Source of the DNA: Geomonas edaphica
Lineage (GTDB): Bacteria; Desulfobacterota; Desulfuromonadia; Geobacterales; Geobacteraceae
NCBI RefSeq assembly: GCF_004917075.1
Contig: NZ_SSYB01000002.1
Span: 209,766 to 273,765, forward strand
Direction: 5' to 3'
DNA: 64,000 nt
Shown here: piece by piece, positions 42,921-51,633 of the stretch
Layout: each line of letters opens with the position of its first letter
Numbering within the stretch: the first letter of the stretch is position 1
Notes under the pieces: generated by a model
Database searches by the model: none
What the model was told of the DNA's origin: nothing
Seen by the model: only the letters and a program-made list of their open reading frames with translations
Program-made: the position numbers and the translations under genes

Positions 42921-45452
42921 CTACGTCAGCACCTGCCTGATCTTCTCCCGGAGCTTTTCCATCTCAAGGGGCTTCTGGATGTAGTGCATCCCCGACTCCA
43001 TCACTCCCCGCTGCACCACGGTGTCCGCGGTGTGGCCGGACATGTACAGCACGCGGACCTCGGGCGCGAACTCCTTGATGCGTGCCACCATCTCCCGGCC
43101 GTTCATCTCCGGCATAACCACGTCGGTCAGGATCATGTCGATTTCGCTGAGCCTGTCGCGGCAGATCTCCACCGCCTGCAGGGGGGCCTGCGCCTGGATC
43201 ACCTTGAGCCCCATCTCCTCCAGCAGCCTCGTGGTGAGCCACAAAAGCATCTCCTCGTCCTCCACGAGGAGGATCGTACCCTGCAGTTGTTGCTCATCAG
43301 TAGAGCCCCCCTCGGCGCTTTCCCCCTGCTCCGGTAGGCGCGGCAGATAGATCCGGAACACCGCCCCCTCGCCCGGTTCGCTGTAGACGTTGATGAAGCC
43401 GCCGTTTTGGCTCACGATGCCGTACACGGTGGAGAGCCCGAGACCGGTCCCTTTGCCCGCCCCTTTCGTGGTGAAGAAGGGTTCGAAGATGTGCGCCGCG
43501 GTCGCCTTGTCCATGCCGCAGCCGGTATCACTCACGGTGAGGCGCACGTACTCGCCGGCGCGTGCGTCTGGGTGCAGGTAGGCGTACTGGCTGGTGACCT
43601 GGACGTTGGCCGTCTCGATGGTGAGGTTTCCCCCTTCCGGCATGGCGTCACGGGCGTTCACCGCGAGGTTGATCAGGATCTGGTCCACCTGCGAGGGGTC
43701 GATAAGCACGCACCAGAGTTCCTGCGCCGGGTGGAAGGTGAGCTGCACGTCCTCGCCGATCAGCCGCAAAAGGATCCGGTTCGCCTCTTCGATCTGACGG
43801 TTGAGATTCACCGGCTTGGGCGAGATCACCTCCTTGCGCGAGAAGGCGAGGAGCTGTCGGGTGATGTCGCTCGAGCGGCGCGCGGCGTTTATGATGAGCT
43901 CCAGGTACTGCCCCACGGGCTCGCCGTCCTCTAGCTTTCTTTTCGATAGTTCCGCGGCGCCCGAGATGACGCTCAGCATGTTGTTGAAGTCGTGCGCCAC
44001 TCCCCCGGCCAAGCGTCCGATGGACTCCATCTTCTGGGACTGGCGGAACTGTTCCTCCAGGTGCTTGCGCTCGGTCGTGTTGATGAACGCAACCACGGAC
44101 CCCACCACCTTCCCCTCCTTCACCTGCGGGTAGCACCAGTACTCCACCGGGAAGTTGCTGCCGTCCGAGCGCCAGAAGACCTCCTCCTCGACGTGACCGA
44201 CCTTTCCCTGCACCATGGCTTGGTGCGCCCTGCACTCCGTTTCGGGCATCTTGCGGCCGTCGGGGTAGCTGTGGTGCATCACGTCGTGCATGTCCTTGCC
44301 TAGAAGCTCCTCGGCGCCCTGGTAGCCGAGCATCCTGACGCAGGCGCGGTTGCAGAAGGTGCACCTTCCCTCAAGGTCGATGCCGTAGATCGCCTCGCCG
44401 GTCGAATCGAGCAGAAGCCGCAGCCGTTCCTCGCTTTCCCTGAGAGCCTCCTCTGCCAGCCAGCGCTCCGAGATCTCCTCCTCGAGCTGTGCGGCCTGTT
44501 CCTGCAGGCTTTCCTGGGCCGCCTGCCGCTCTGTGATCTCTTCCTCGAGTTGCACAGCCTTCTGCTTCACCTCTTCCTCGGCCCTTCTGCGCTCGTCGAT
44601 CTCCTGTTTGAGCTGCCACAGGGCGTATCCCATGCCGGCCACGAGGACCAAGGAAAGGGCTTTGAGGAGGCTCAAACGCCAGTCGACTCGGCTGGTGTAG
44701 CGCTGCACCCGGAGCATGACGCCGCTCGTTTCGTCAGTAATCGCCACCTCCTTGATGGCGTGATGGTCCGTGGTGTCGCGCTGCGAAGAGGTGGCGAGGA
44801 TACGACCGTTGATGTCGGAGAGGCTTAAGTGGTAGAGGCGGGGGCGGGTCTGCGAGATCAACTGCTGCAGCAGCCGGTCGCAGGAGTACACCCCTCCGAA
44901 GAGTCCAAGGAAAGTACCGTCCCGGTAGACCGGGACCCAGATCTCAAAGGATGGTCTTCCCTGGATCGCCTCGAAAGGACGGGTATAAACCGCCTTGCGC
45001 TGCTCGCGGGCCAAATGGGAGGCCCGCTTGGGCTCCGGGAGGTTTAGCTGCAGGCCGACGATCTGACGGTTGGGGGCAAGCGGTGCTACGTCGGTGATGG
45101 TGAAGTCGGCGTCGACCCAGGTGACGTTGATCAGCTCGGGATGGGCCTGCACGTACTGGCTCACCCTCTCCTGGAACAGCCCGGCATTGAGCTTCCCAGA
45201 GCTCCGCTCGTAGGCGAGCATCTCGAGGTAGCTCTTGTTCCCCTCGAGGGTGATCTGAAGCGATCCGCTGAAGGTCCTGGTGCGGGAGGTGAGGTCGCTT
45301 TCCTTGGCCCTTTCGTTATTTCCCTCGGTAAACCAGACGATGAGTGTGAACACGAACAGGAAGATGGCGAACAGCACGATGCTGTAGCGTAGTGCGACCG
45401 ACCGGTTGTCGGTGCGATCTTGCTGGGGCGGGGAGTAACTCGTCTTCGGCAC
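42921..45452 (-). CDS. Hybrid sensor histidine kinase with dCache-like sensor, coiled coil, PAS and receiver
   Basis: 843 residues from GTG 45452, which follows CCGGAGGAAGTT; the open frame reaches 45575 without a ribosome site. TM1 about 25-45, a ~230-residue periplasmic Cache-like domain (FEIWVPVYRDGTFLGLFGG), TM2 about 265-285, a repeating coiled coil (VQLEEEITERQAAQ / AQLEEEISERWLAE), a PAS domain, HisKA with His487 in GGVAHDFNNML, HATPase (DTGCGMD, GKGTGLGLS), and a C-terminal receiver (DMILTDVVMPEMNG). First gene of an operon with cheD and an SRPBCC protein. The ligand may be a small carboxylate by the domain type; that is inference. Confidence 0.92.
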   Translation of the reverse strand: MPKTSYSPPQQDRTDNRSVALRYSIVLFAIFLFVFTLIVWFTEGNNERAKESDLTSRTRTFSGSLQITLEGNKSYLEMLAYERSSGKLNAGLFQERVSQYVQAHPELINVTWVDADFTITDVAPLAPNRQIVGLQLNLPEPKRASHLAREQRKAVYTRPFEAIQGRPSFEIWVPVYRDGTFLGLFGGVYSCDRLLQQLISQTRPRLYHLSLSDINGRILATSSQRDTTDHHAIKEVAITDETSGVMLRVQRYTSRVDWRLSLLKALSLVLVAGMGYALWQLKQEIDERRRAEEEVKQKAVQLEEEITERQAAQESLQEQAAQLEEEISERWLAEEALRESEERLRLLLDSTGEAIYGIDLEGRCTFCNRACVRMLGYQGAEELLGKDMHDVMHHSYPDGRKMPETECRAHQAMVQGKVGHVEEEVFWRSDGSNFPVEYWCYPQVKEGKVVGSVVAFINTTERKHLEEQFRQSQKMESIGRLAGGVAHDFNNMLSVISGAAELSKRKLEDGEPVGQYLELIINAARRSSDITRQLLAFSRKEVISPKPVNLNRQIEEANRILLRLIGEDVQLTFHPAQELWCVLIDPSQVDQILINLAVNARDAMPEGGNLTIETANVQVTSQYAYLHPDARAGEYVRLTVSDTGCGMDKATAAHIFEPFFTTKGAGKGTGLGLSTVYGIVSQNGGFINVYSEPGEGAVFRIYLPRLPEQGESAEGGSTDEQQLQGTILLVEDEEMLLWLTTRLLEEMGLKVIQAQAPLQAVEICRDRLSEIDMILTDVVMPEMNGREMVARIKEFAPEVRVLYMSGHTADTVVQRGVMESGMHYIQKPLEMEKLREKIRQVLT

Positions 45453-45581
45453 AACTTCCTCCGGCGGGACAGGGGTGATGCACCGCTCATCGGCATTTTG
45501 GCGGAAATGTTGAGTTATGAAGCGCCGTCGAGCAGCCTCGGGCGACTTAATGATAACAGCAAAAAACGGTTGCACAAACGG

Positions 45582-45609
45582 GTGAACCCGCCGTTGCCGG
45601 CGGGTTCAC
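45582..45609. terminator. Strong hairpin between glutamate dehydrogenase end and kinase start
   Basis: GTGAACCCGCCG / CGGCGGGTTCAC, 12 perfect pairs, loop TTGC. On the minus strand it lies just after the gdh stop (45667) and is followed by a broken T-rich tract (CCGTTTGTGC...GTTTTTT). Probable terminator of dcuB-gdh. A GC-rich palindromic repeat (45628-45655) lies between it and the gene end. Confidence 0.6.
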
Positions 45610-45666
45610 TGGTGCTGCGTCCGTTGATCTCCCCCTCCCGGGGAAGGGAAGGGGAGGTGACGTCGG

Positions 45667-48630
45667 TTATGCGGGGAAGTTTCTCGAGATGTGCAGCCTC
45701 AGGATGTCCTCGAAGTCGGTTTCCTGGTCGCCGCGGTACACCATCGAGGAGCCGAGCTCGGCGGCGAGGATGGCGCAGAGGTACTTCTGCGGCAGCGTGG
45801 CGATCCTGCGGCGGTAGCGCGCGTTGTCGGCGATGAGCACCGGCAGGTGGGCGAGCACCGCACGGCGAAACGGCGGCTGGCCGAGGAGTTCCGGGCGCCC
45901 CTGGAAGAAGCGGAACAGGCGCGCGTAGTGGCCGTTGATCTCGGTGCTTATGGCATCGGAGATCTCCGTGCACGGCAGGACCGGGTTGTCGCGGTGGCGC
46001 TTCAGGATGAGCCGCGCCTCGTCGGCCGCCCGCTTCTCGAGGATGGCGATCACCCCTGCCACGTACTCCTCCTTGTCGGCGAGGAACTCGGCATCGCTCA
46101 TGAGCAGGTTCGCGATGATCTCGTAGGAGGAGGAGATGACGCCGCACTTGTTGGCCGAGGCGTCGCGCATGATGATGACCCCCTTCTTCTGCAACTGCAT
46201 GCGCGCCTCGGGCGTGATGAAGGAGTTGGCCCCCTCCACGATGGCGCGTGCCGAAGGGGTGCCGTCGGCCAGGAAGAAGCGTTCCCAGTTGTTGGCGTCG
46301 ATGGTCTCGGGACGTCCCCCTCCCGGGATGAAGAGGTCGGCCTCGGTGGTGAAGATGAGCTCCCCGAAGAGGCGGGAGAACTCGTCGATGGAGATCCACT
46401 CCTCGAAAAGTCCGTCCGCCTTCATGGTCGCCTTGCGGTACAGGGTCTTAAGCCCCTCGGTGCGGCTGCCGCTTCTGAAGAGCATGAAGCCCCCCTCGTG
46501 CAGCGCCTGCGGGTTGAAGGCGTCCAGGTCTTCCTTCAGGAGGATGCGGGAGAGCTCCTCGTGGCGCGCCCCCTTGGGATCGAAGAGTGCCGCGGTGCCG
46601 TCCAGGATGAGGCGGATCTGCATCCGGGGATAGCGGTCCAGCATGATGCGCATGGCGTTGCCTGCCACGTCACCGTTGGGGCCGCCGGTGAACTTCACGC
46701 TGAAGGGATGGTTCACCATGTCGATGCCGAGGTCGGCCATGGTGATCTCAGCGAAGCGGACCACGCCGGTCGAGGTGACGCCGAACTCCTTGTGGTTGAT
46801 GCCGACCGTCTTGCTGGACATGATGCCGATGCCCAAGAGGTAGCCGCGATTTTTGGAGATGCGCGCGATGCTCTCGATCATGGAGTCGTGCATGTTCTCG
46901 TCCGGGCCTAATTCGATCGGCTCGTCCTCGCGGTAGTAGTCCACCACCGCAGGGAGCTTCGCCACGCCATTTTGGGTCACGAAGATGTCGAGGAAGGCGT
47001 TCGCCACGCCGTACTGCAGCTTGTAGAGCCTGAGCGTCTCCAGGTCGCGCTCACCGCTTCTTTGCAGGTCCCCCGCTTCGAGGATCAGCACGAGTTTGGA
47101 TCCCCCCTCGTAGATGTCCTTATTCTTCAGGTGCTGCGTGTGGGCGAGGACGAAGTTCTCACGGAAGATGGTGTTCGCGTTGGTGATGAAATCGTCGCCG
47201 TTCCTCGCGATCACGGTGCGCCAGCCGCCGCGGGCGATATCGGAGAAGCCTATGTGGTAGCCGAAACCGAAGCGGCTGAAGAAGAAGGTGACCCGGAAGG
47301 GGAGGGCGGGGGGAAGATCCGAGGTGAACTCCCTGCCAAGTTCGGTGAGATAAGCGGGGTCGAGCCTGAAGGCGAGCGCCTGTTTCTCCGCCACGTAGAA
47401 GTTCGTCTTCAGGGTGTGCTTTATGAAGATGAGGCAGCAGCGGAAGATGGCGCGGCGCACCTCGTCCAGGTAGCGGTGTCCCGTGTTGTAGCCCGCCACG
47501 ACCTGTTCGGTCTCGGCGAGGGCGCTCGGATAAATGAGCTCGCGGTCGGCGACCGCAGGGTCGAAGCGCACCGAGAAAAGCTCGGTCAACTGCAGCGCGA
47601 TCTCTGGGTGCGAGAAGAAGGCGCTCTTCACGTCGTCCAGGCCGAAGCGGTCCGGCTGGTTATGGGCGAGGTTTGTGTGGCAGAAGGCGATGAAGGCGTT
47701 CACGAGGGAACCCTGCCGGCCGCTGAAGGTCCCCTTGGTGACGAAGTCGCGGTAGGCGTGGGAATTCGTGGCGAGGATCTGGGTGTTGCAGAGCTCGTCC
47801 CTCAACAGGCTGAAGAGCTCGCTGCCGCGCGAGAGGATCTCGCCGTCGCGGCGGCGCACGTAGAAGGTCCCGAGGAAGATCGGGTGCACGCCGTTGGAGA
47901 TGGTGAGGCAGTAGGCGCGGTTCACGCCGAGGTCGAGGCGGTTGAACACCTCCATCACCTGGAGCAGGAAGTCGTGCTGGGGCGGGTTGGCGACGGCGAA
48001 GTGGATGCGCGACTCTCTTCCCCCCTCCATCTCCTCGACGTCCAGGTAGAGCCCTCCGGCCTGGTTCCCTTTCTGATAGAGGTTCAGCACCTGGGCCAGG
48101 CGCTCGGGCCAGGCCATGCGGACGTAATTCTCGTTGTTGAGCCAGATGATGCGCAGGAGGCGGTCCAGGTCGGCCATGGCGAAGTCAGGGTAGCTCTTGC
48201 GCAGCGCCTGGGCCACTTTGGACCGTATCGCGGAAGGAACCTCGGTTCCGCCCCCCTCAAGGATCTCCTTGTTGCTTTTTCTGTCGAACTCGAAGCGCTG
48301 GATTTCGAGGGTGCGGTCGCTTCCGGGGAGCGGGTTCTCCGAGTGGCCGATCATCGCGTACGAGATCTCGCGCTCGGGGATGCGGCGCAGCGTGTCGTAC
48401 AGGGAGCCCGGCACGTTGGGGAGCGCCTGGATCAGGCATTTCTCCCGGTCGGCGAGCACGAGGCGGCGATTCTGGGCGAGGCTTCCCATCTCGCGCTCGA
48501 GAAGGGCCATCGCCTCCGGCTCGTCCTTCATGGCGATGAAGAAGTAAGGGGGAAACTGTTCCATGAGCCAGGAACGGTTCTCTGTAATCTGTGTGCTCAG
48601 CCTTTTAAGCTCTGCGGTTGTTGCTTTCAT
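45667..48630 (-). CDS. NAD-dependent glutamate dehydrogenase, large type
   Basis: 987 residues, of the large NAD-specific GDH class (about 115 kDa, fungal Gdh2-like) rather than the hexameric 450-residue type. N-terminal regulatory half, then a catalytic core with RGGWRTVIARNGDDF, EGGSKLVLIL, VKFTGGPNGDVAGNAM, and VEGANSFITPEAR. Catalyses glutamate to 2-oxoglutarate with NAD+. It follows the DcuB-like gene by 67 bases on the same strand with one GC-rich repeat in between, so the pair probably links C4-dicarboxylate/amino acid uptake to glutamate catabolism. AAGGAG precedes ATG 48630. Confidence 0.92.
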   Translation of the reverse strand: MKATTAELKRLSTQITENRSWLMEQFPPYFFIAMKDEPEAMALLEREMGSLAQNRRLVLADREKCLIQALPNVPGSLYDTLRRIPEREISYAMIGHSENPLPGSDRTLEIQRFEFDRKSNKEILEGGGTEVPSAIRSKVAQALRKSYPDFAMADLDRLLRIIWLNNENYVRMAWPERLAQVLNLYQKGNQAGGLYLDVEEMEGGRESRIHFAVANPPQHDFLLQVMEVFNRLDLGVNRAYCLTISNGVHPIFLGTFYVRRRDGEILSRGSELFSLLRDELCNTQILATNSHAYRDFVTKGTFSGRQGSLVNAFIAFCHTNLAHNQPDRFGLDDVKSAFFSHPEIALQLTELFSVRFDPAVADRELIYPSALAETEQVVAGYNTGHRYLDEVRRAIFRCCLIFIKHTLKTNFYVAEKQALAFRLDPAYLTELGREFTSDLPPALPFRVTFFFSRFGFGYHIGFSDIARGGWRTVIARNGDDFITNANTIFRENFVLAHTQHLKNKDIYEGGSKLVLILEAGDLQRSGERDLETLRLYKLQYGVANAFLDIFVTQNGVAKLPAVVDYYREDEPIELGPDENMHDSMIESIARISKNRGYLLGIGIMSSKTVGINHKEFGVTSTGVVRFAEITMADLGIDMVNHPFSVKFTGGPNGDVAGNAMRIMLDRYPRMQIRLILDGTAALFDPKGARHEELSRILLKEDLDAFNPQALHEGGFMLFRSGSRTEGLKTLYRKATMKADGLFEEWISIDEFSRLFGELIFTTEADLFIPGGGRPETIDANNWERFFLADGTPSARAIVEGANSFITPEARMQLQKKGVIIMRDASANKCGVISSSYEIIANLLMSDAEFLADKEEYVAGVIAILEKRAADEARLILKRHRDNPVLPCTEISDAISTEINGHYARLFRFFQGRPELLGQPPFRRAVLAHLPVLIADNARYRRRIATLPQKYLCAILAAELGSSMVYRGDQETDFEDILRLHISRNFPA

Positions 48631-48668
48631 TGCTCGTAACTCCTTTGCAAGAAGTGAGTGAATTTCTG

Positions 48669-48690
48669 CCCCTCCCGCAAGGGGAGGGGG
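48669..48690. repeat. GC-rich palindromic repeat between dcuB and glutamate dehydrogenase
   Basis: CCCCTCCCGCAAGGGGAGGGGG, matching the half-unit of family B repeats. It sits in the intercistronic space and may stabilise or attenuate the transcript. Confidence 0.5.
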
Positions 48691-48697
48691 AACCAGG

Positions 48698-50338
48698 CTA
48701 GAACATAAGCTTTGCCAGTACGAACCCGATGCCTATCGATGAGAAGGTGGCGACGAGCCCCGGGATCATGAAGCTGTGGTTCAAGACGTAGCGGCCGATG
48801 CCTGTGGTGCCGGTGCGGTCGAAGTTGATCGCGGCGACCACGGTCGGGTAGTTCGGGATGAAGAAGTAGCCGTTCACCGCAGGGAACATGGCGATGAGAA
48901 ACGGCGCCGGGATGCCGAGGCTGATGCCGAGCGGCATGAGGGCCCGCACCGTCGCCGCCTGGCTGTAGAGCAGGATGGAGAGGACGAAGAGGGCGAAGGC
49001 GAAGAGCCACGGCGCGGTGGTGACCATATCCTTGATGGAGCCGCTCAGGAAGTCCATGTTCCCCTGGAAGAAGGTGTCACCCATCCAGGCGATACCGAAG
49101 ATGGCGATGACCGCCTGCACCCCGGCAATGAAGACGCTCCCCTCGGCGACCTTGTGGATCTTCACCTTGCAGAGAAGGAGCATGAGTGCGGCGATGGAGA
49201 GCATGACGATCTCGATCACATGCGGCATCCCCATCTTCTCCTTGTTCTGGGCGGGGCGCTTGTCGTCGAACTTGACGATATGGTAGCCAAAGGGCGTCTT
49301 TATCACTTCGGTCAGGTCGCCCGGTTTCTTCAGTTTTGCGCACGCTTTCTCGAACTCGGGGATCATTTTCCCCTTCGCCTGCCAGCCGAGGTCGCCGCCG
49401 GTGGTCGCGGTGGCGTCGATGGAGCACTGCTTAGCGACATCTGAGAAGCTCCCGCCGGATTTAAGCTGGGCGAGCACCTCTTTCGCCTCGGACTCGCTTT
49501 TCACCACGATGTGGCTGATGCGGGTGTCGCTACCGACGCTCCACTCGGGGCGCATCTGCGGGAACGAGCCGAAAAGGACCACGAGGATGGTGCCGAGCAG
49601 GAAGAGGGCGACCGCGATCTTGGCCGTTTTCGGGGTGTTCCTGATCGCCTCGTTCACCTTGGCGGTGTCGGTGTGGGCGGTGCGCGGCGGGGGAACGGTT
49701 CCCTCCTGCAGGCGCTTCTGGTATTCCGGATCCTGGTCCAGTTCCTTACCCAGCTTATTGGAGATGAAAGCGGCGATGATGACGCCGATGAAGGTGGAGG
49801 GGATACAGACCTTTAGGATGTCTATCAGTTCGACATTGAAGCCGAACTTGGCGGCGGACCCGCCGAGAAGACCGAGGAGCGCGACGGTCGCCGCTGCGAT
49901 CGGGCTCGCGGTGATGGCCTGCTGAGATGCGATGACCGAGATGGACATCGGGCGCTCCGGACGGACCCCCGTCTCGCGCGCCACCTCCGCGATTACCGGG
50001 AGCACCGAGTAGGCGACGTGGCCGGTACCGGCGAAGAGGGTGAAGAAGTAGGTCACCATCGGACCCAGGAAGGTGATGCGGTCCGGGTTGTTCCTGAGGA
50101 TGCGCTCGGCGAGCGCTACCAGGTAGTCGAGCCCTCCGGCCGCCTGCAGGACCCCGGCGGCGGTGACCACCGCGGCGATCATCAGCATGACGTCGATGGG
50201 CGGTGCGGTAGGCTGCAGGTGAAACACGAAGGTGAGGACGGCGAGTCCGAGGCCGCCGAGAACGCCCAGGCCGATACCGCCCAGCCGGGCCCCTACGAAG
50301 ATTGCTGCCAGTACCACTGCGAATTCCAGCCAGAACAT
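48698..50338 (-). CDS. dcuB: DcuA/DcuB-family C4-dicarboxylate carrier with inserted PpiC (parvulin) domain
   Basis: 546 residues against about 440 for ordinary Dcu carriers. The membrane portion shows the family pattern ([56 protein letters not shown] and C-terminal [15 protein letters not shown]). Residues 272-361 (bases 49256-49525) are a complete parvulin-type peptidyl-prolyl isomerase domain: [49 protein letters not shown], and [12 protein letters not shown], inserted after a TM helix ending at about 258, so probably facing the periplasm. Dcu carriers exchange fumarate/aspartate for succinate under anaerobiosis. ATG 50338 has GGGGAG upstream. Upstream: a sigma-54-type promoter candidate and two palindromes. 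Confidence 0.92.
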   Translation of the reverse strand: MFWLEFAVVLAAIFVGARLGGIGLGVLGGLGLAVLTFVFHLQPTAPPIDVMLMIAAVVTAAGVLQAAGGLDYLVALAERILRNNPDRITFLGPMVTYFFTLFAGTGHVAYSVLPVIAEVARETGVRPERPMSISVIASQQAITASPIAAATVALLGLLGGSAAKFGFNVELIDILKVCIPSTFIGVIIAAFISNKLGKELDQDPEYQKRLQEGTVPPPRTAHTDTAKVNEAIRNTPKTAKIAVALFLLGTILVVLFGSFPQMRPEWSVGSDTRISHIVVKSESEAKEVLAQLKSGGSFSDVAKQCSIDATATTGGDLGWQAKGKMIPEFEKACAKLKKPGDLTEVIKTPFGYHIVKFDDKRPAQNKEKMGMPHVIEIVMLSIAALMLLLCKVKIHKVAEGSVFIAGVQAVIAIFGIAWMGDTFFQGNMDFLSGSIKDMVTTAPWLFAFALFVLSILLYSQAATVRALMPLGISLGIPAPFLIAMFPAVNGYFFIPNYPTVVAAINFDRTGTTGIGRYVLNHSFMIPGLVATFSSIGIGFVLAKLMF

Positions 50339-50392
50339 GATGATTCTCCCCTCTGAGGTGGTCGGACGTCCGCGCGTCCATGACCTGGACAT

Positions 50393-50409
50393 AGCATCGG
50401 GGATGCCAA
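50393..50409 (-). promoter_or_regulatory. Sigma-54 promoter candidate for dcuB
   Basis: Minus strand reads TTGGCATCCCCGATGCT, with GG and GC separated by exactly 10 bases as required for -24/-12 recognition. It lies 55-71 bases upstream of the dcuB start. An NtrC-type activator gene is nearby at 51634-53046. Confidence 0.55.
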
Positions 50410-50485
50410 GAGATGTTTGTGTGAATAAGCGCTGTAATAACTGGTGGTTAAGAAGTGTAGAGGAGTTGCGTGCCTAGGCGGAGGG

Positions 50486-50503
50486 GTATGCCCGCGGGAA
50501 TAG
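50486..50503. promoter_or_regulatory. Palindrome 1 upstream of dcuB (activator site candidate)
   Basis: GTATGCCCGCGGGAATAG, an imperfect version of the 18-base palindrome at 50573. About 77-110 bases upstream of the sigma-54 candidate, a normal place for an enhancer site. Confidence 0.5.
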
Positions 50504-50572
50504 GGGGGGCGGTTGTGGTGCGGAAAGGTGCGAAACTACAGCGGCTTAGCAGTCGGTATGACGAAAGGCATA

Positions 50573-50590
50573 GTATGCCCGCGGGCATAC
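50573..50590. promoter_or_regulatory. Palindrome 2 upstream of dcuB (activator site candidate)
   Basis: GTATGCCCGCGGGCATAC is an 18-base perfect palindrome, 87 bases from the first. Followed by CCCCTTTT on the plus strand, but no plus-strand gene ends here, so a regulator site is preferred to a terminator. Confidence 0.5.
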
Positions 50591-50620
50591 CCCTTTTGGG
50601 TGGATCTTGCTACGGATCTC

Positions 50621-50755
50621 CACATTCCCTCTCCCCGTGGGAGAGGGGCAGGGTGAGGGCGCCGCTAGCTGCAACTTCTATAGGGATATGACATCGCTTC
50701 TGAGGAAGTTGCTGTAGCGTCCCCGCCCCCGGAAGGGGAGGGACAGGGAGGGGGA
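50621..50755. repeat. GC-rich inverted repeats between dcuB regulatory region and selenoprotein gene
   Basis: Two blocks: CCCTCTCCCCGTGGGAGAGG followed by GGTGAGGGCGCCGCT (about 50627-50663), and CCCCGCCCCCGGAAGGGGAG (about 50714-50735). The GTGAGGGCGCCGCT piece also occurs near 1570-1585. No gene in this stretch. Confidence 0.55.
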
Positions 50756-50774
50756 TCGAAGCGGCAAGCCCGTC

Positions 50775-51185
50775 TCAGCGTGGGGCGGGTGTGGCGGGTG
50801 CCAGCTCGCGCAGAGTGCGCTCGATTGCGGGGATGTCGCAGCCGTCGACGATCCGTTTGCCGCCGTCGAAGACGATGGTCGGCACGATCTCGCCGCCGTA
50901 TCGCTCGCGCCACTCCTTGCGTGCGCTCGGGTCCTTGCGTATGTCGCGTACCGTGAAGGGGATTCCTTTTGTGGTGAAATAACTTTCCACCTCTTCGCAG
51001 TAGCTTCAGCCGCTGCCGACGAACATCACGATCGTCGGGTAGGAGCGGGCGCCCGTTTCCGCCACCGGTGCCGTCGCGCACCCCACGAGCGACGGCGCGA
51101 GCAGGAATAGGGCAAAGGCAGCCGCCAGGGCCATCGTCCACTGTCGCCGGAAAAACCGGGCGCCCCCCTTTAAATACTTAGTCAT
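50775..51185 (-). CDS. Selenocysteine-containing glutaredoxin-like lipoprotein (in-frame UGA at residue 60)
   Basis: 136 residues if UGA at 51008-51006 is read as selenocysteine. Before it: a hydrophobic signal with lipobox LVGC (Cys36), then PTIVMFVGSG. After it, in the same frame with no other stop: SYCEEVESYFTTKGIPF, then the glutaredoxin-type cis-proline segment GEIVPTIVFDGGKRIVDGC. The UGA therefore sits exactly where the first Cys of a CxxC redox site belongs (UxxC: Sec60, Cys63). A hairpin 14 bases downstream could be the SECIS. Ordinary gene callers would split this into two fragments or drop it. ATG 51185 follows GGAGGAACCG. Likely an envelope thiol/selenol oxidoreductase. The alternative, a nonsense mutation or sequencing error, is less likely given the position. 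Confidence 0.8.
50973..50991 (-). promoter_or_regulatory. SECIS-like hairpin downstream of the in-frame UGA
   Basis: Minus-strand sequence GGTGGAAAGTTATTTCACC folds as GGTG-(bulged G)-AAA, loop GTTA, TTT-CACC. The loop starts about 22 bases after the UGA and contains GU, consistent with bacterial SECIS spacing and loop features. Folding done by eye. Confidence 0.55.
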
Positions 51186-51309
51186 CGGTTCCTCCGCAAA
51201 ATTTTGCGCCATTGCGCTGTCCCGTAGAGTTCAGGGTGCTCTATGAGGACTTCCAGCTACGAAACGCTGCACGAGCCCCAGTGTCCCCCCCTTTGCGAAG
51301 GTTCTTCAG

Positions 51310-51592
51310 AGAATTCCGGGGAACGGGAAGCACAGCTGCCTACAAAGCACCGCACTAGCCCTAAACGTTCCCCCCTTTGCGAAGGGGGGGCAGGGGGGAT
51401 TTGCCTTGCCTGGTCAGCCCATCCCAGCACCTGCTGACGCGGCGATAGTCCACGCTGAATAAGGAAATGACCGAAGCCGAACAGCCGTGCCGGTCTCGTC
51501 CACATGGAAAACAACTTCTGGAATCCAGTTCAGTTGACGGAACCGGAAAGCAAAAAGCAAATCCCCCCCGTCCCCCCTTCGCAAAGGGGGGA
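51310..51592. mobile_element. Composite inverted-repeat element, copy 2 (MITE-like)
   Basis: The 448-base gap 51186-51633 holds no gene. AGAGAATTCCGGGGAA at about 51311, left arm 51370-51402, a middle with CTGCTGACGCGGCGAT and CACGCTGAAT, and inverted right arm 51560-51592 preceded by AAAAAGCAAAT. Order, spacing and parts of the middle match copy 1 at 1655-1920. An extra truncated core (CCCCCCTTTGCGAAGG) sits at 51285-51300. Confidence 0.6.
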
Positions 51593-51633
51593 GCGTGATG
51601 CCATGCTCACCGCTTCGAAACTAAGCACACAAA

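Noticed and set aside
46972-48639. 555-residue plus-strand frame over glutamate dehydrogenase
   Set aside because: Antisense shadow rich in Val/Glu/Ala/His; the opposite strand has clear GDH motifs.
50775-50990. Separate small 71-residue glutaredoxin and a separate lipoprotein fragment
   Set aside because: The two pieces are in one frame split only by the UGA of a UxxC site; the second piece has no ribosome site of its own.
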